In this document: piece by piece, positions 47,781 to 59,723 of the stretch
Layout of the letters: each line of letters opens with the position of its first letter
Position numbering within the stretch: the first letter of the stretch is position 1
DNA from: Macquaria australasica
Taxonomy: Eukaryota; Chordata; Actinopteri; Centrarchiformes; Percichthyidae
DNA: 64,000 nt
Reading direction: 5' to 3'
NCBI GenBank assembly: GCA_005408345.1
Contig: SEMN01000699.1
Span: 124,001 to 188,000 of the forward strand
The notes under the pieces: model-generated
What the model was told of the DNA's origin: nothing
Databases searched by the model: none
What the model saw: only the letters and a program-made list of their open reading frames with translations
Translations under genes and position numbers: made by a program

Positions 47781-49949
47781 GCTAATCTAAAAACATTCTC
47801 ATCAGCTGTACTGTGTGTTTACGTTTTAGTCAGTTGTTTAAGTGGGAACACATCTATATCATCTGATTTGGTCTGATTTTCGCCAGTTGGCGGGCGTCGA
47901 TGTAAAGCTGCATGCAGACAGCTTTACAAATGTTAAATGTTACACAGAGGTTTAAAATGATTTACAAGAAACATTCAAACTATATGTGATTCATGTGGTT
48001 TATACTGTGAAAGTACTTATCCTCAGTATTCAGTATGGACAGAACATAAGCAGCTGGGTTTAGGGCAGCCAAAGCATACATGACACTTGGAAACTAAAGC
48101 TTGTGTATGTCAGTCTGTGAATTCATTTTAAAAACTTCATCTGAACAGAAGTTGAAACATTTAAACACAGTGATCTGTTTGCATTTGTGTCTCTATTTAA
48201 CCACTTCATGTATTTTTAAAAATTTCTGTGAATAACTCAGCCCAGTATTCCTCAGATTTACATTCATAATGGACGATTCCTATATAGAGAGGTGGAAAGT
48301 CAGTGGATAGGTGACTAGCATGTCAGACTTTCATACAAGAGACAGTTCACGTCCCATCACAGACCTACAAATAACGCTTGCCTTTTTATTAACCAAGATA
48401 ACCATAGCCATGTGTTTCAGTTGCCTAAACGTAACCATCCATTAATCAGTTTGTTTGCCATAAAAATTACATTTCCCCTAACATTAATCATAAGGTCGAC
48501 ATGCACAGATATTGTGAGAATTTAAAAAACTTAGACATTGGTCATAAAAAACTGTTGAAAGTAGCCATGGTTTGGCATAATCGTCCAATATCAACGTTCT
48601 TGTCTGGCAATAGGGTTTGAATTACATCCAACCAAACAAGGTTTGGTAAACCCCGGAGCTATTTTTCGAACCTCAGTCCTATTTAAAAAGAATTTATAAA
48701 GATAGATCAAATTGTGTCACAAGCATTGAGTGAAAAACTGCCAAGCACTTTAAATTTGCTCGTAAGTCCAAACTTTCCAAATTCCAAATTTAGATCAGCA
48801 TTTTATTAACTTAATTAACGCAAATGTTCTGCTCAGACCCGGGTGTTGTGATGATGGCCTCGATTTGTGTCACGTACTCAGACAGATATCAGTAATAATT
48901 GATTTCCATACGTTTGCTAATGCATAATGGATTACTGAACACATACAGACACACTGGCACGACATGTGCTGTATGTGCGGGGATGAACAGATGCCCTTTA
49001 CACATAATGAACTGTAATATCTGAACGCACACAGATGTTCACATGCAGGATGATTTAACAGATGTTACAGTTTATTTGAGAGAAATACTAATCTTTTTGA
49101 TTGTAAGAGTTTCCCCTTGTACCTTTGGTCATGTTGTGAATCCTCTGGACAAACCTTTACACTCTCGTGGGACACTGAAACCAGGCTGATAAATACAAGT
49201 GCTGGGCCTCTTGTTGTTGTGGTCATTGTACCATAACTGATGAAACACAAAACAACATTCTGGCAAGCAGATGTGTCACTTTAACCCCAAAAAAGCCCAC
49301 ACTTCACACACATACTTCTCTTTTCACTAAATACATTCATTCTCTAGCCACTAACCATAAGCTAAAATAATTCTAGTCCTCACCTAATCACTAAGACTGA
49401 AACCCAAACTTAACAGTTTAATTTGTGGGGAATCACCCTCTCGGTCCCCAGAATGCAGGAGTCCCCGCAATGTCAGTGGGCTGTCAGGTTTGGGAAAATT
49501 AAAAGACAGCAATTTTAATAACTGATTCATTGTTTAGGTCATTTCTAAAAAAAATAAGTTAAAAGATTGGTGATTTCCATTTCTCCAACGTAAGGATTTT
49601 CTGTTTTTTAGGCCTTTTTTTAAATGTACCATTGTAATTGCTTAGGGCTCCTCAGCCACCATGGGGCCCCCGAAATTAATTAAAAACCTTTTAGGGAGTC
49701 AAAATGCAAGTATTTAAAGATACACACTGCCATTTTGTCATAATTGAACAATATGAGCCTGATGAGTAATATTTATTTACACTGAAGTAATTGAAAAATT
49801 AGATAATGGATGAATGAAAAATAACCAATGGCACAATTATAAATTTAGGAATTTTGTATAACGACACTGTTTGTGTTATTGTTTAGGTTTTATCAGGTCT
49901 TAAATTCTTGTTAATTACTGCTGTACATGTTTGCTCATTTGCAGGTAGT

Positions 49950-50007
49950 CAAGGTTCAGGTTTGGTTTCAGGTTTGGGTTCAGGTTTGGGTTCAGGTTCG
50001 GGTTGGG
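49950..50007 (+). repeat. 12-bp minisatellite GGTTTGGGTTCA, about 5 units
   Basis: Five imperfect units lie about 200 bp from the 3' end of smim36, probably inside its 3' UTR. Confidence 0.85.
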
Positions 50008-50206
50008 GTGGGATCATCAAATTCTCTTCTGGGCCCTGCTGGCTGCTTACCTCCTGCCCGACCTACTCAGCAGCTCTTCAAAACCATCCAGGGACGTGTA
50101 AAAGTAAAAATAAGAGTCCAGGACTAAAAACACTGTACAAAGTGATACAACAGCACTTCATGGTTGTCAGTCAGAACCTCCCTCCTCCTCTTCCTGCTCC
50201 TCTTCC

Positions 50207-50542
50207 TCAGACCAGAGTACTCCTCTTCTCTCTTTCCCGCTCCCTCTCTCCTCTGTCCCGGCTCAGGTCTGGCGTCGGCAGCTCGCCGTGGCCCGCTGTG
50301 TTGTTGGGCTCGTAGCGGGACGAGGTGGGCGAGTTCTGCATGACCACCAGGCGTATGGGCGACTGGCTGGGTGGCGCCGGCGTGTTGTCGGGGGCGTACT
50401 CCTTGGTGGGGTCTTTGCCCCGGCAGTCGTACAGGATGCAGGAGATGAGGAAGACCAGGAGCAGGATGACATAGCTGGCAACCAGGATGATCAGGTTCAG
50501 GGTGACGGGGTCAATCTCCAGGTAGAATTCCATGAAACCCAT
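50207..50542 (-). CDS. smim36: Small integral membrane protein 36
   Basis: An intronless 111-residue reading frame starting at the ATG complementary to 50540-50542. The protein begins MGFMEFYLEIDPVTLN, has one strong hydrophobic span at about residues 15-38 ending in LYDC, then RGKDPTKEYAP and a polar, proline- and serine-rich tail. This N-terminal block and its 17q22 position between HLF and TMEM100 fit SMIM36, an uncharacterised vertebrate single-pass protein. Few charged residues precede the span and RGK follows it, suggesting N-out/C-in topology. The C-terminus is Ser-Thr-Leu-Val, a class I PDZ ligand. An Arg/Glu dipeptide run just before it looks lineage-specific and comes from a purine-rich (on the coding strand) stretch. 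The function is unknown. Confidence 0.85.
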   Translation of the reverse strand: MGFMEFYLEIDPVTLNLIILVASYVILLLVFLISCILYDCRGKDPTKEYAPDNTPAPPSQSPIRLVVMQNSPTSSRYEPNNTAGHGELPTPDLSRDRGEREREREKRSTLV

Positions 50543-50726
50543 GGTGCCGCTTCATATCTCGCCCGGGTCCAGAGAGGGAGGAGATGATGGAGAAATCAAC
50601 AAAAAGAGAAAGGAAATATGGGAAAGAGAGAGATGCTCGGGGGGTGAAAGAGAAGAAGCAGAAAAAAAGACTGTGCTGATGGACGAGGGATGGAAAGACA
50701 GCAGAGAGATGAAGTGAGAGGGATCA

Positions 50727-50729
<3 letters not shown>

Positions 50730-50758
<29 letters not shown>
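50730..50758 (+). repeat. (GA)n microsatellite upstream of smim36
   Basis: A GA run about 190 bp upstream of the smim36 start, so probably within its promoter or 5' UTR. On the smim36 strand it reads (CT)n, a GAGA-type element. Confidence 0.9.
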
Positions 50759-50759
<1 letters not shown>

Positions 50760-51689
50760 CAGCGACAGCAGGCCGGGCTGGATATGAAGCTTTGTGCTTT
50801 AAAGGACGTTAATCCTCGCCGCTCCTCCAACCTTGAATTTCAGCAGCCAATGATTAAAGCTGCTCGGTTTTAATAACTTAAGCCACCATTTTGATTTTCC
50901 CAACTACACAGTAAACAGTACAGTGACAAAATCATACTCAGCAAAATGGAGGAGAGGGACTTCGACACACACACACACACACACACACACCTGTCAGCTT
51001 GCCATAAGCGTCACTTTTGGGATTTTGGGAGTCATGTAATATGTATTAAACAACTGCTTTATTATGTCACTCTGAGTGATTATTTTTACATTTGCAATCA
51101 AATTAGATTAAAAGCATATAAGGTCACAGAACAGGTTGCTTGAAACATGAAGTTTTCAGAGTATTGCAGTTAGCATGTTCACGCGTCCTGGTTTTGCCCA
51201 GATTTGAGCCTTACAGGCGGAGCTTCATTTCAGGCTGACTACAGAAACTCAGACGTAGTTTCAGTGGATTTCTTAGGTACAACTGATAGGTACCAGAGTC
51301 ACTGTAGGAAAAAACATCAGAGGATAAAGTTGAAATATTTTGAGGAAAAGTAATGTTATGTAATGTTATAATGTTATGGGAAAAAAGTTGTAATTTCAAG
51401 GAAGAAAACTTAGAATTTTATCCATATATTTGAGATTATTGAGTTGAGCTCCTGCTTCAAAGCATACTGCATTATGGACTCATGTAATACATCATGTAAA
51501 TGTTTCATTTGTATATGAGGTTCTTATTCAAGGAAAAATATTACGACTTCATTTGTAATTGAATATTGTATATTGAATATTACAACTTTTTTTCTTGTAA
51601 TTTTTTAAATTTATTCTTCTACATTTTTAAAAAGAAATGTGGGGGGGGGGGGCTTTTTTTGGACAGCTTAAGTGAAGAGTCAGACAGGA

Positions 51690-51805
51690 AGTGTGGGGGG
51701 GCATGACATGCAACAATGGTCACTGGCTGGAATCAAACCAGCGACGTTGCGGTCATGTGGTGTGAGCAGTAACCGTTCAGCTACCATGGCGCTCCAGGCT
51801 TATAC
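51690..51805 (-). mobile_element. tRNA-derived SINE head
   Basis: On the minus strand, TAGCTGAACGG (51773-51783) matches a Pol III A box and GGTTTGATTCC (51729-51739) a B box, about 34 bp apart as in tRNA genes. The sequence does not fold as a full tRNA. It is a SINE, not a functional tRNA. Confidence 0.7.
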
Positions 51806-53114
51806 ATTTTTTATGTTTTTCTTGGAATATCATAGTGGAAAAAAAGTTTAAATTGAATTCTTTTATCTAAACAGAGCCAGATAGTTTGTTTACGACAGAA
51901 CTCCCGCTTTCAGCTGAACTGAAGATCTGTTTGGACACACTGGTCCGTTTCCACTTTAGTCCATGTTTCCACTGAATGTATATATGATGTCATGTGAGTC
52001 CATCACCCACAGAGCAGGACCAGGCTCCACAGCAGAGTCCTGGTTCACTGCTCTGAAAACGCTTTATGTTGTTTGGATTCATCTGTTCTGCATTAAGCGT
52101 CAGCATCTCAGAGTCCCCACATAGATTCATGTAAAGCCTCAACACAAAAATACAGAAACAGTTCAACAAGTTCGCAGTTAAATCTGGAGCTTGTGTTGCT
52201 GAAGATTCAGATTCAGTTTGAGCGTCTGTCTGTCTTTAAACCTCTCAACCCTCCTGCTGTCTAAATAAAACACAGAAAATGAAAAGAGGATATCCAGTCT
52301 CTTCAAAAATGTTGTAAAACAACAGAATCAGGAAATACCTTTCAAAGCAGGGACACCTAACTACTGTCCTCGACAGCAGATGGTGAGCGCCGAGGGAGAA
52401 AGAAGGCGGGGTAAAAATAACAGAGCAGGAAAAATATAGCAGAGCGGATATTAGACTTTAGAGAGAGGACACCCAAACAAGCTGGAGGGACCTGCTAATG
52501 GTATCAGATCAGCACAACCCACTAAACTATGAGACAGGCATCTCTGAAAAATGCACTTAAAAGTTCCTGAGCTGGATGTGAAGTTTAAAAAGAGCTGTGC
52601 AGAGATTCAGGTGTTTCAAATTCTAGCGTCACCCTGTAGACCGTTAGAGGAGGTTTGTTGGAGACTCTGACCGGCAGGTTCATGGAGTCGTTGTCTTGGA
52701 GATGAGAAAAATTGAGCAGTTTTTGATTATGAAACAAAAAAAAGTTCTTATCCTGAAGTTGGAGAAAGTGTTGGCCCAATATCATAAATCACAAATTTGC
52801 CTCAAGGGTCTTTACAATGTGTACAGCATACGACAACGTCTGTCCTTAGACCCTCGATTCAAAGGAAAAAAAACTCCCCAAAAAAACCTTTAATGCAGAC
52901 AGGTTAGGGTTAGGGTTCAGGGGAGGCTCAGTGAATAGAAGTGAAAAAATGTTTGTGAATTTATTTTTCACAGGTATTTTATCTTCGTCCAGGGTCTGAT
53001 GTATAACTTGACTTAACTTTTTTGGGTGGCTATGTTGAAACCTGGATTAAATGTGAGTGCTGTAAACACAGACACCGACACTAGAGTTAGATTAGAAGGT
53101 CTATCACTCTGATA

Positions 53115-53345
53115 TCTGTCCATTAAATATGAAGCTACAGCCAGCTGCTGGTTTAGCTTAGCTTAGCACAAAGACTGGAAACAGAGGGAAACAGCTAGCC
53201 TGGCTCCGTCCAACTGTAACAAAATCCACCTACCAGCTCGTCTAAAGCTCACTCATTAACACGTTATATCTCTTTTGTTTAATTCGGTACAAAACCCAAA
53301 GTGTAAAAACGACAATTCGCCGTGTTACGGGGGCTATTTCTTGCC
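53115..53345 (+). repeat. Repeat family B copy
   Basis: AAATATGAAGCTACAGCCAG, TTAGCTTAGCTTAGCACAAA, GACTGGAAACAGAGGGAAAC and GGCTCCGTCCAACTGTAACA occur in the family order. Confidence 0.8.
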
Positions 53346-53504
53346 TTTGAGCACCAGCAGAGACTCCAGGAAGTTACTGCTCCCAGCAGGTGTTTCTAGC
53401 TGACCCTGCAGGCTGAAGGTCCAGGTGGGTCACTCCTGCTGCAGAGCTCTGTGCTGGTGTGTTGAGGCTCTCATGAACACTTCAGTCTTCTTATCACAGC
53501 CTTT

Positions 53505-53860
53505 TCAGAACAGCTGGAGGCGACTGGACCGGCAGCGGGCCACAATGGCAATCAGAACGGGGCTGCCATTCTTTTGAAACACAATGTGAACTTCCTGCGT
53601 TGAGGCGGCACCGCCGAGCACGCCCCTCCTGTCTGCCACAGCACCCACCACAGCCTGGGAGCTACGAGCACACCCTGTTATTTCAATGAGCCTTTAAATC
53701 CTTCAGCACGCCGGCAAATGAAAGAACCAGATGCAGAAAGAAAGTTTGAGTGGAAAATAAGGATTTTTGACGGATGAGAGGAAATGCCTCTCCCTGGTTA
53801 AGGGGGCCTTTCGGGGCCTCTGTGCCATTGTTGGCCTCTTTCAGAGGCTGAAACCAGCTT
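53505..53860. promoter_or_regulatory. Candidate regulatory block with SOX-like motifs
   Basis: A complex, GC-balanced 350-bp segment without repeat features, carrying ACAATG/CATTGT SOX cores at 53542, 53581 and 53826. It sits between smim36 and tmem100. Inference only. Confidence 0.25.
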
Positions 53861-55039
53861 CTATCACAGGATCTCTCCCACCTCAGACCAACTGGAGCCG
53901 CTCCGACCTACAGACAGCACACTGAACCACATCCTGCATCCACTACATGCTCCTAATGTTGAACTGAAACAACAAAGCTTCTGCTTTAGGGTGTGCTGCA
54001 TTTTAACATCAATGAATCACTGTGACATGCTGTTACACGGCGAAACGTTGGGCTACTGCCTAATTTGAAAACAAGGCCTACCTTCCACCTGACGTAGCTG
54101 CGAGTTGAGAGCTCGCATTTTGTAACTTTGACTGTAGGATGTTCCTGTTTGTCCCTGTAGTCCGTTCTGTTTCCCTTAGCGGGGGAGAGCAGGTTTAACT
54201 CACCCACAGTAGGGTTGGGGTTCAAGAGCATTTTACCTCATCTGAATCTAGTATGGAATCATTCACAGTAATGTTGTTGTCATTTTCAGTTGTCAGACAA
54301 TAGTCAGGTCATTAGTAATAATAAATAATGTCAAAAGCATCCCTGTCTCTAAAGACAGACTTACTGGACTCTAAGTGGGAGAGAAAATCTAAAAACAACA
54401 ATCTTATAGATTTCCAAAATCTCTGACTTCCTCCCAGAGTTTATGTTGCTTTCCAGTCAGAAGGCAGATATGAAGATTTAACCTCTGCACAGTTCAGAAT
54501 CATTTCCTCACAGCTTCAGGGAACAGTCGACTGTCACTGAGAAGAACTGTCTTTATATATGTTGTAAAGATAAACACACACCTGTCATCATGACCATTAT
54601 AGTGGTAACATGACCAGCTGATCGGCTCTGGAGGGAAATCGCTTGTTTTCTTCCAGCTCTGGACGTCTGTAATGCTGCCTGTTACACTGTGAAACTATCA
54701 GATGTTTGCTGAAATGCAAGCGCAAGGTGGTCACAAGCAGCTGAAGCCCCATGTTCCCACTTCCTGTGTAGACAGAAAGTTACAAGACAAAATGTGGCTT
54801 CTTGCTGGAAATCATGAGGTGGATTCAAAGTTTGCTCCACATTTGGATGGAAACTTGACTGTTATTATCATACCTGGCAGAAATGATGGTCAGAATTATA
54901 AAAACAGGCTCCAAGTTGTAATAAACTGGAATTATCTGTTAACTCTGATCAGATGCTAAACATTTAAATCTCTTTATTGTGCAGGGAGTCTGGTTGCCTT
55001 ACCGCCTCTCACAGCTTTCATTTCAGTAGTTATTATTCC

Positions 55040-55345
55040 AGCAGGGAGACGTGACTCCTATAACGAGTCGACCTGCAGGTTCCCATCAGATTCCAGTTTT
55101 AGCAGCGACTCTGCTGCAGGAAACAGGAAGCTGTCGGTGTAACGAGCGGCGTTGCCTCCCAGCGGCTCTGACTGACAGAAACATCCACATCCAGCCTCAT
55201 TACCGATCCACCCACCTGTCTCCGCTGACAGGCAATTAAACCTCACCTCTGCAGAGAGCCAGACACTCTCTGCTCGCTCTGTGACTCTAATGAGCTCGCT
55301 CATTCTGTGTTTGCAGTAGAAACCATAATAACAGCTCCAGTGTGA
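55040..55345. promoter_or_regulatory. Candidate regulatory block with FOX:ETS-like composite
   Basis: A complex segment about 3.9 kb downstream of tmem100 with AAACAGGAAG (55121-55130), which matches the FOX:ETS composite core used in endothelial enhancers, plus a GCAATTAAACC homeodomain-type site. The core also occurs elsewhere in the window, so the call is tentative. Confidence 0.25.
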
Positions 55346-56589
55346 GGAATTCATTAGTGTTTCAGCAGATTCTGTATTGATGTTACACCACAGAGCCAAA
55401 TGAATGAGACATACTTTAGCTCTGCAGAACAATTATGACAGCTTGAACTTGCCTCAACATCACACCTGTTTACTGTCTCTCACTGATTTGATTTCTTCTA
55501 CGACTGATGCTTCATGTGTAGGTAAACGCTCCTTCACATAATCTCCAGTCAGAAACACTCGGGACCTTTTGGAGACATCATTTGTCAAACTCGAACACTT
55601 GAGCCTTTTCATCCTTTTTCCTCTTCAGTTTATATATACAAGTGGCAGATTTACCAAAGTTTGCAGTAATCTTTTCAACAATTTCCGGCCTCTGATTTCT
55701 AGCAGACAACGGAGGATTACCGACTCTGTTCTAAACTTAATTGGATTTGGGGATCTCCAGACAAACTTGTTACCCATCACAGACTTATGTTTGGGTTAGT
55801 CCTCTTCCTTAACGCCTTTTCTTTTGTTAAAGTGAAACATACAGTTTGAAAACATGAACAATAAAGTCTAAATCTAACCTGCGTTTTGATGACTGTAGTT
55901 TCTAAAGAGGAAGTTAATGAGAATAACCTTTGACCACAAAGGATGGTCCCCTGCAGATTTACAGTGATAGCAGAGGTTTCTGTTGTTACTACCTGATGTC
56001 CTGTTGGCAACCATCTTGAAACAGAGCTCACAAGATCAACTGATTCCCAATGAAACTGAAGTCAAACTTTCCCACATTTTATAGCACCAACACCTGAAAA
56101 CATCAGAGCTGTGGGTACTGATTCAGAGGTCTGGAAGCAGGTTGCTTAGTTCTCTTCAGCCTCAGGCGACTCTGCGTCTGATGACAGAACAATCTCACGC
56201 CTGCTGGGGAATTATTTCAAAGTTTTGGTAAAGGGCGTGTAGGAACAGAAACCTTCCTGTTCTCTGGCTGATCCCTTTTAATCCTGCTGATTCCCTGTCT
56301 CTTTGCGTGCCAGGCTGTTCTGGCTGAGAGTCTGGGGTGTGTTTAAAGGGGGGAGGGGCACTGCCACTGTGTTGCCCCTCTGGTCACTCAGCTGGTCACT
56401 GTGTTACAGGAAGGGAAAGGAGGGTCGGGATTTCCCCTCTGAACCCTCTTCACACAGCCTGAGGCGACGCAGGAACACAAAGAGTCAGCAGTGGTTCAGG
56501 TCTGCATTATTTACCTCCACCACAGAGGGGTAGATATTTTAAAATGGGCAAACTGGACGAAGTCTTGGAAAGGGATGATGATGCTGATC

Positions 56590-57005
56590 TGTCAGTCGGT
56601 CCACCATGTTGGTCCAGACTGAAATATTTAAACTATTAGATGGATTGACATGAGGTTTAGTTCATGTCCCCCAGAGGATGAATCCTACTCAGTCTTCCTC
56701 CAGCGCCACCAGCAGGTTGACATTTTTGACTTTTTGTGAAATATCTCAACAGATTATTGGATGGATTGCCAGGAAAATTGGTACAAAATCGTATAAATCG
56801 TAATACCTTTGGTGAGCCTCTGACTTTTCCTTTGCTTCAGCTGCACTTTGTGTTTACTGTTAATAACAAATATTAGCATGCTAACACGCTAAACTATGAT
56901 TTTGAACATGGTAAACATCACACCTGCTAAACATCAGCGTGTTAGCATGTTGATGTTAGCATTTAGCTCAGAGCCCCACTGTGCCTTAGTGCAGCCTGGC
57001 TGTGA
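56590..57005 (+). repeat. Repeat family A copy
   Basis: GGTCCAGACTGAAATATTTA, CCCCCAGAGGATGAATCCTA, a second GAAATATCTCAACAGATTAT unit, and the TGCTAACACGCTAAACTATG block. Confidence 0.8.
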
Positions 57006-59206
57006 AAGTAATTGCAAACCAATTTAAATCCACTTTAATGAGCCAAAGTCAAATAAAAGTTGAGCCACAAACAAACCACCATGTTAATTATGGTGAGGGC
57101 ATTGTCTCCCTGCAACTTGTCTTCCAGGTGTTCTGTACCCGCAGGAGTTGAATGTGGCTTCACTTCCTGTGAGGTTCTGCTTCTATTTTCACCCTCGCAG
57201 CTCAGAGAGGGAACTCCTCCGAACGTCTGCAGGAACGAGACTGAAGATCCACGGAGGTGATGCAACACTGCCTCCACTCTCTCCACTCACTCTTTCCAGT
57301 CTGCTCTGAATACAAACTCCTCAGTGAGTGAATTAAAAAGCAGTCGTTCACTCTCAGGTTGAATCTTGAATCTTGAGTTTAATAGAACAAATATGTTTCT
57401 CTCATAAAGTCTACTGACACGGAATAAATAAGACTGAACACCTGTTCAAGGTAAAAGAACGTGAGACAGCGTCAGACTGACCCCAGTTAAACAGTTAAAC
57501 ATCTACATGTGAGCTCTTTAATACGCTGGAATACATGACGTGGTTATTTCTACTACTTTGGATCATAGTGCACTAGTTTAGTTAGTTTAAACATACAGAG
57601 TGGCATGCAGATCAGAGGCTAGCCCCGTCTGTGAGCTCAGTATTCAGATCGTTACTCCAGGATTCAGCTACACAAAGTCAAAATCTGATTTTTTGAGCTG
57701 TTATTCAGCAGTGATCCAGACGTCTTCTGTCTGCTGAAATATTTAATGTTTCCCGACGACAAAATAAATCTAATATTTTCACAGAAGGAGCGCTACGTGA
57801 GCGAATCACAGAGTAACGATCAGACTGCTGCTGATCACAGAAGAGCTGATCAGAGACGAGAAAACTTCAACAACAGAGTACCTTGTTAAATGTCTTTTTA
57901 TAGCTTATTAGCAGCATTTCATTAGAGATACTGTACATCATCGATGAGCTTTGTAGAACGACAGCTAACCGTTTTTATTATCAAATAATCTGCCGACTGT
58001 TTTATTGATGAATCGATTAATCGTCGAGTCTATAAAGTTGAGTTATATGGTAGTAAAACAAATCTTAAAGAGGAAATCCAGACAATACAAAGATTGTTTT
58101 TTTTAAGAAATGCTCAAAGGAACAATAAGACTTCCTCTGACCTTCAGAATAAAAGCCGTGTTGGGTTAGATAGTGTTAAGGTATTTATACCCACACGTGT
58201 CCTCTCCTGTATGGTGCACATAACTATCAGCCAATCAGAGCAGAGTATAAATCAGACAGTCCTGTGTGAGTGTTAATGAAAATTTCACTTCTTGCACACT
58301 TTATCATGTTACAAATTTAATTTAAAATTGATTAAACTTACTTTTTAGGTAAGTTTAACCCAGAATGACAAAGCAAAAACTTGCTTTTAGAATCTTTTGC
58401 AAATTTTTAAAAATTGAAAACTGAAATCTCTCATTTACATAAGTATTCAGAGCATTTTCTGTAGCACAGGTGCATCCTGTTTGCATTGATAATCTGTGAA
58501 CCTGATCAGAGTTCACTAGAGGGACGTATTTTGAGATTTAACAGTTAAGGAGGACAGAACAATCAAACATATTATAGTGTTTTCACCAATTATTAGTCTG
58601 CGCTTTTATTCTCAATGCCAGATGCAAATTGCAGAAGCCTTACTTGAAAATGTTCTCCGGTTAGTAATCCCTCTGCACAGATTTCCATGTGACCCTCAGG
58701 GGCCTCCGTAGAAGACTCAAGGTGACGTCTTCAAATGGCTTGTTTTGTCCAACAAACAGTCCAAAACCCAAATGATAAAAATCATGGGGCAAATTTGAGA
58801 AGCTGAAACTGGATGAATGTTAGGCATGACCTAAATGATTAATTGATCATTAAAAGTTTAGCCCCCTGTCCATCATCCAGCAATTCCAGTATGGAGTTTG
58901 TTTTCTGCTGCTGATTCGTGTCCAAACACTCATCCTTCACTCCGACCATCACAGCCTCGTGTCCTTTAAGGTGTCGCAGAGTCATCGCCACCTCAGATGG
59001 ATGAGACCCTGCAGTGATATGTTCACCAGTTCATGTCCCTGTTAAACTTTGCATTGTTAGCCTGGTGCGTTCAGGTTCAATGTGTCCCTGAAGTCAATCC
59101 TCTGAACCACCAGCATGACCTTTTGGAAAAAAAGAGTTTTAACTTGACCTCCACTCTGGACTGGACCATCTAAAGTTCCTAACGGGTATTTCCTCTGCAG
59201 CGGTGA

Positions 59207-59680
59207 TCAGGCCACGCAGTACCCCTGGCTGGCCAGGAGGGCAGTCTGGCTCTCCCTCCGTTTGTCCTTCTTCTTCCTCAGTCGGATCCTCCAGCAGATG
59301 GCGCTGGAGCCCAGCAGGCCCAGTCCAGCAGACAGCAGCACCAGTCCCAGCACCGAGATGGTGGACCCATGGGAGTTGAAGGTGTACGCCACCGCCGTGA
59401 CCACGATGCCGGCGATGAAGACAACCACACCGAAAGGCACGGTGCAGCGGTAGCAGGACATCTCGGCACCGCCGGTGGCCGCCGTCAGCTGGACCTCGTT
59501 GACGTGTGGGACGTGCATTGTCATGACGACACTGCTGTCCTTCCTGGCCTTTTCTCGACTCAGCTTCTCAGCAGAGATCGATTTCGGCACTCTCATGGCG
59601 CTCCTGGGGATCCTGGCGCCGCCTTTGCTGTGGAGGTCGTCCGGCATGGTGATCTTACTGGCGAGGAAGAGGTGGGCCAT
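59207..59680 (-). CDS. tmem100: Transmembrane protein 100
   Basis: TMEM100 is a two-pass membrane protein induced by BMP9/BMP10-ALK1 signalling in endothelium, where it is needed for vascular development; in sensory neurons it modulates TRPA1-TRPV1. The single-exon frame encodes 157 residues (human 134). A polar N-terminus (1-62) is followed by EVQLTAATGGAEMSCYRC, membrane span 1 (about 81-101), the short loop FNSHGST, span 2 (about 107-129), a basic stretch RIRLRKKKDKRRESQTALL, and a short C-terminus. The two spans and the loop match the family closely; the N-terminus is longer and diverged. The start has A at -3 and G at +4, and an in-frame TAG lies about 15 codons upstream, so this is the first available Met. 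The next Met is residue 12. Confidence 0.95.
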   Translation of the reverse strand: MAHLFLASKITMPDDLHSKGGARIPRSAMRVPKSISAEKLSREKARKDSSVVMTMHVPHVNEVQLTAATGGAEMSCYRCTVPFGVVVFIAGIVVTAVAYTFNSHGSTISVLGLVLLSAGLGLLGSSAICWRIRLRKKKDKRRESQTALLASQGYCVA

Positions 59681-59723
59681 CTTGATACTGGTGTCAGCAA
59701 TCAGCCAATCACAGAACAGCTAG
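59681..59723 (-). other. tmem100 5' UTR end of the coding exon with splice acceptor
   Basis: On the minus strand, TTTTCTGTTTTCAG ends at 59724 and is followed by 43 bases of leader before the ATG. The pyrimidine tract plus AG makes a good acceptor, consistent with an upstream non-coding exon as in other vertebrate TMEM100 genes. That exon was not located. Confidence 0.6.

Larger units (their letters stand above)
38811..50206. other. hlf-smim36 intergenic region
   Basis: Rich in copies of repeat families A and C. A complex block at 44240-44460 has a CRE and a TTACGTAA site. No exon of the MMD (PAQR11) family, which sits here in human, is recognised. Much of 42.3-44.1 and 44.5-45.9 kb is A/T-rich DNA without a recognisable class. 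Confidence 0.5.
50543..59206. other. smim36-tmem100 intergenic region
   Basis: Contains a tRNA-derived SINE (51690-51805), copies of repeat families B and A, and two complex blocks without repeat character (53505-53860 and 55040-55345) that are candidate regulatory DNA. The left end is the smim36 upstream region; the right end is the tmem100 3' flank. No further gene is recognised. Confidence 0.5.

Noticed and set aside
51690..51805. Functional tRNA gene
   Set aside because: A and B boxes are present but the stems do not pair as a tRNA; it fits a SINE head.
52899..52920. Telomere-like GGTTAGGGTTAGGGTT
   Set aside because: Only about two units; too short to be an interstitial telomere and expected by chance.
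55058..55432. Minus-strand frame of 124 residues
   Set aside because: No domain, no family resemblance and no splice context; the DNA looks more like regulatory sequence.
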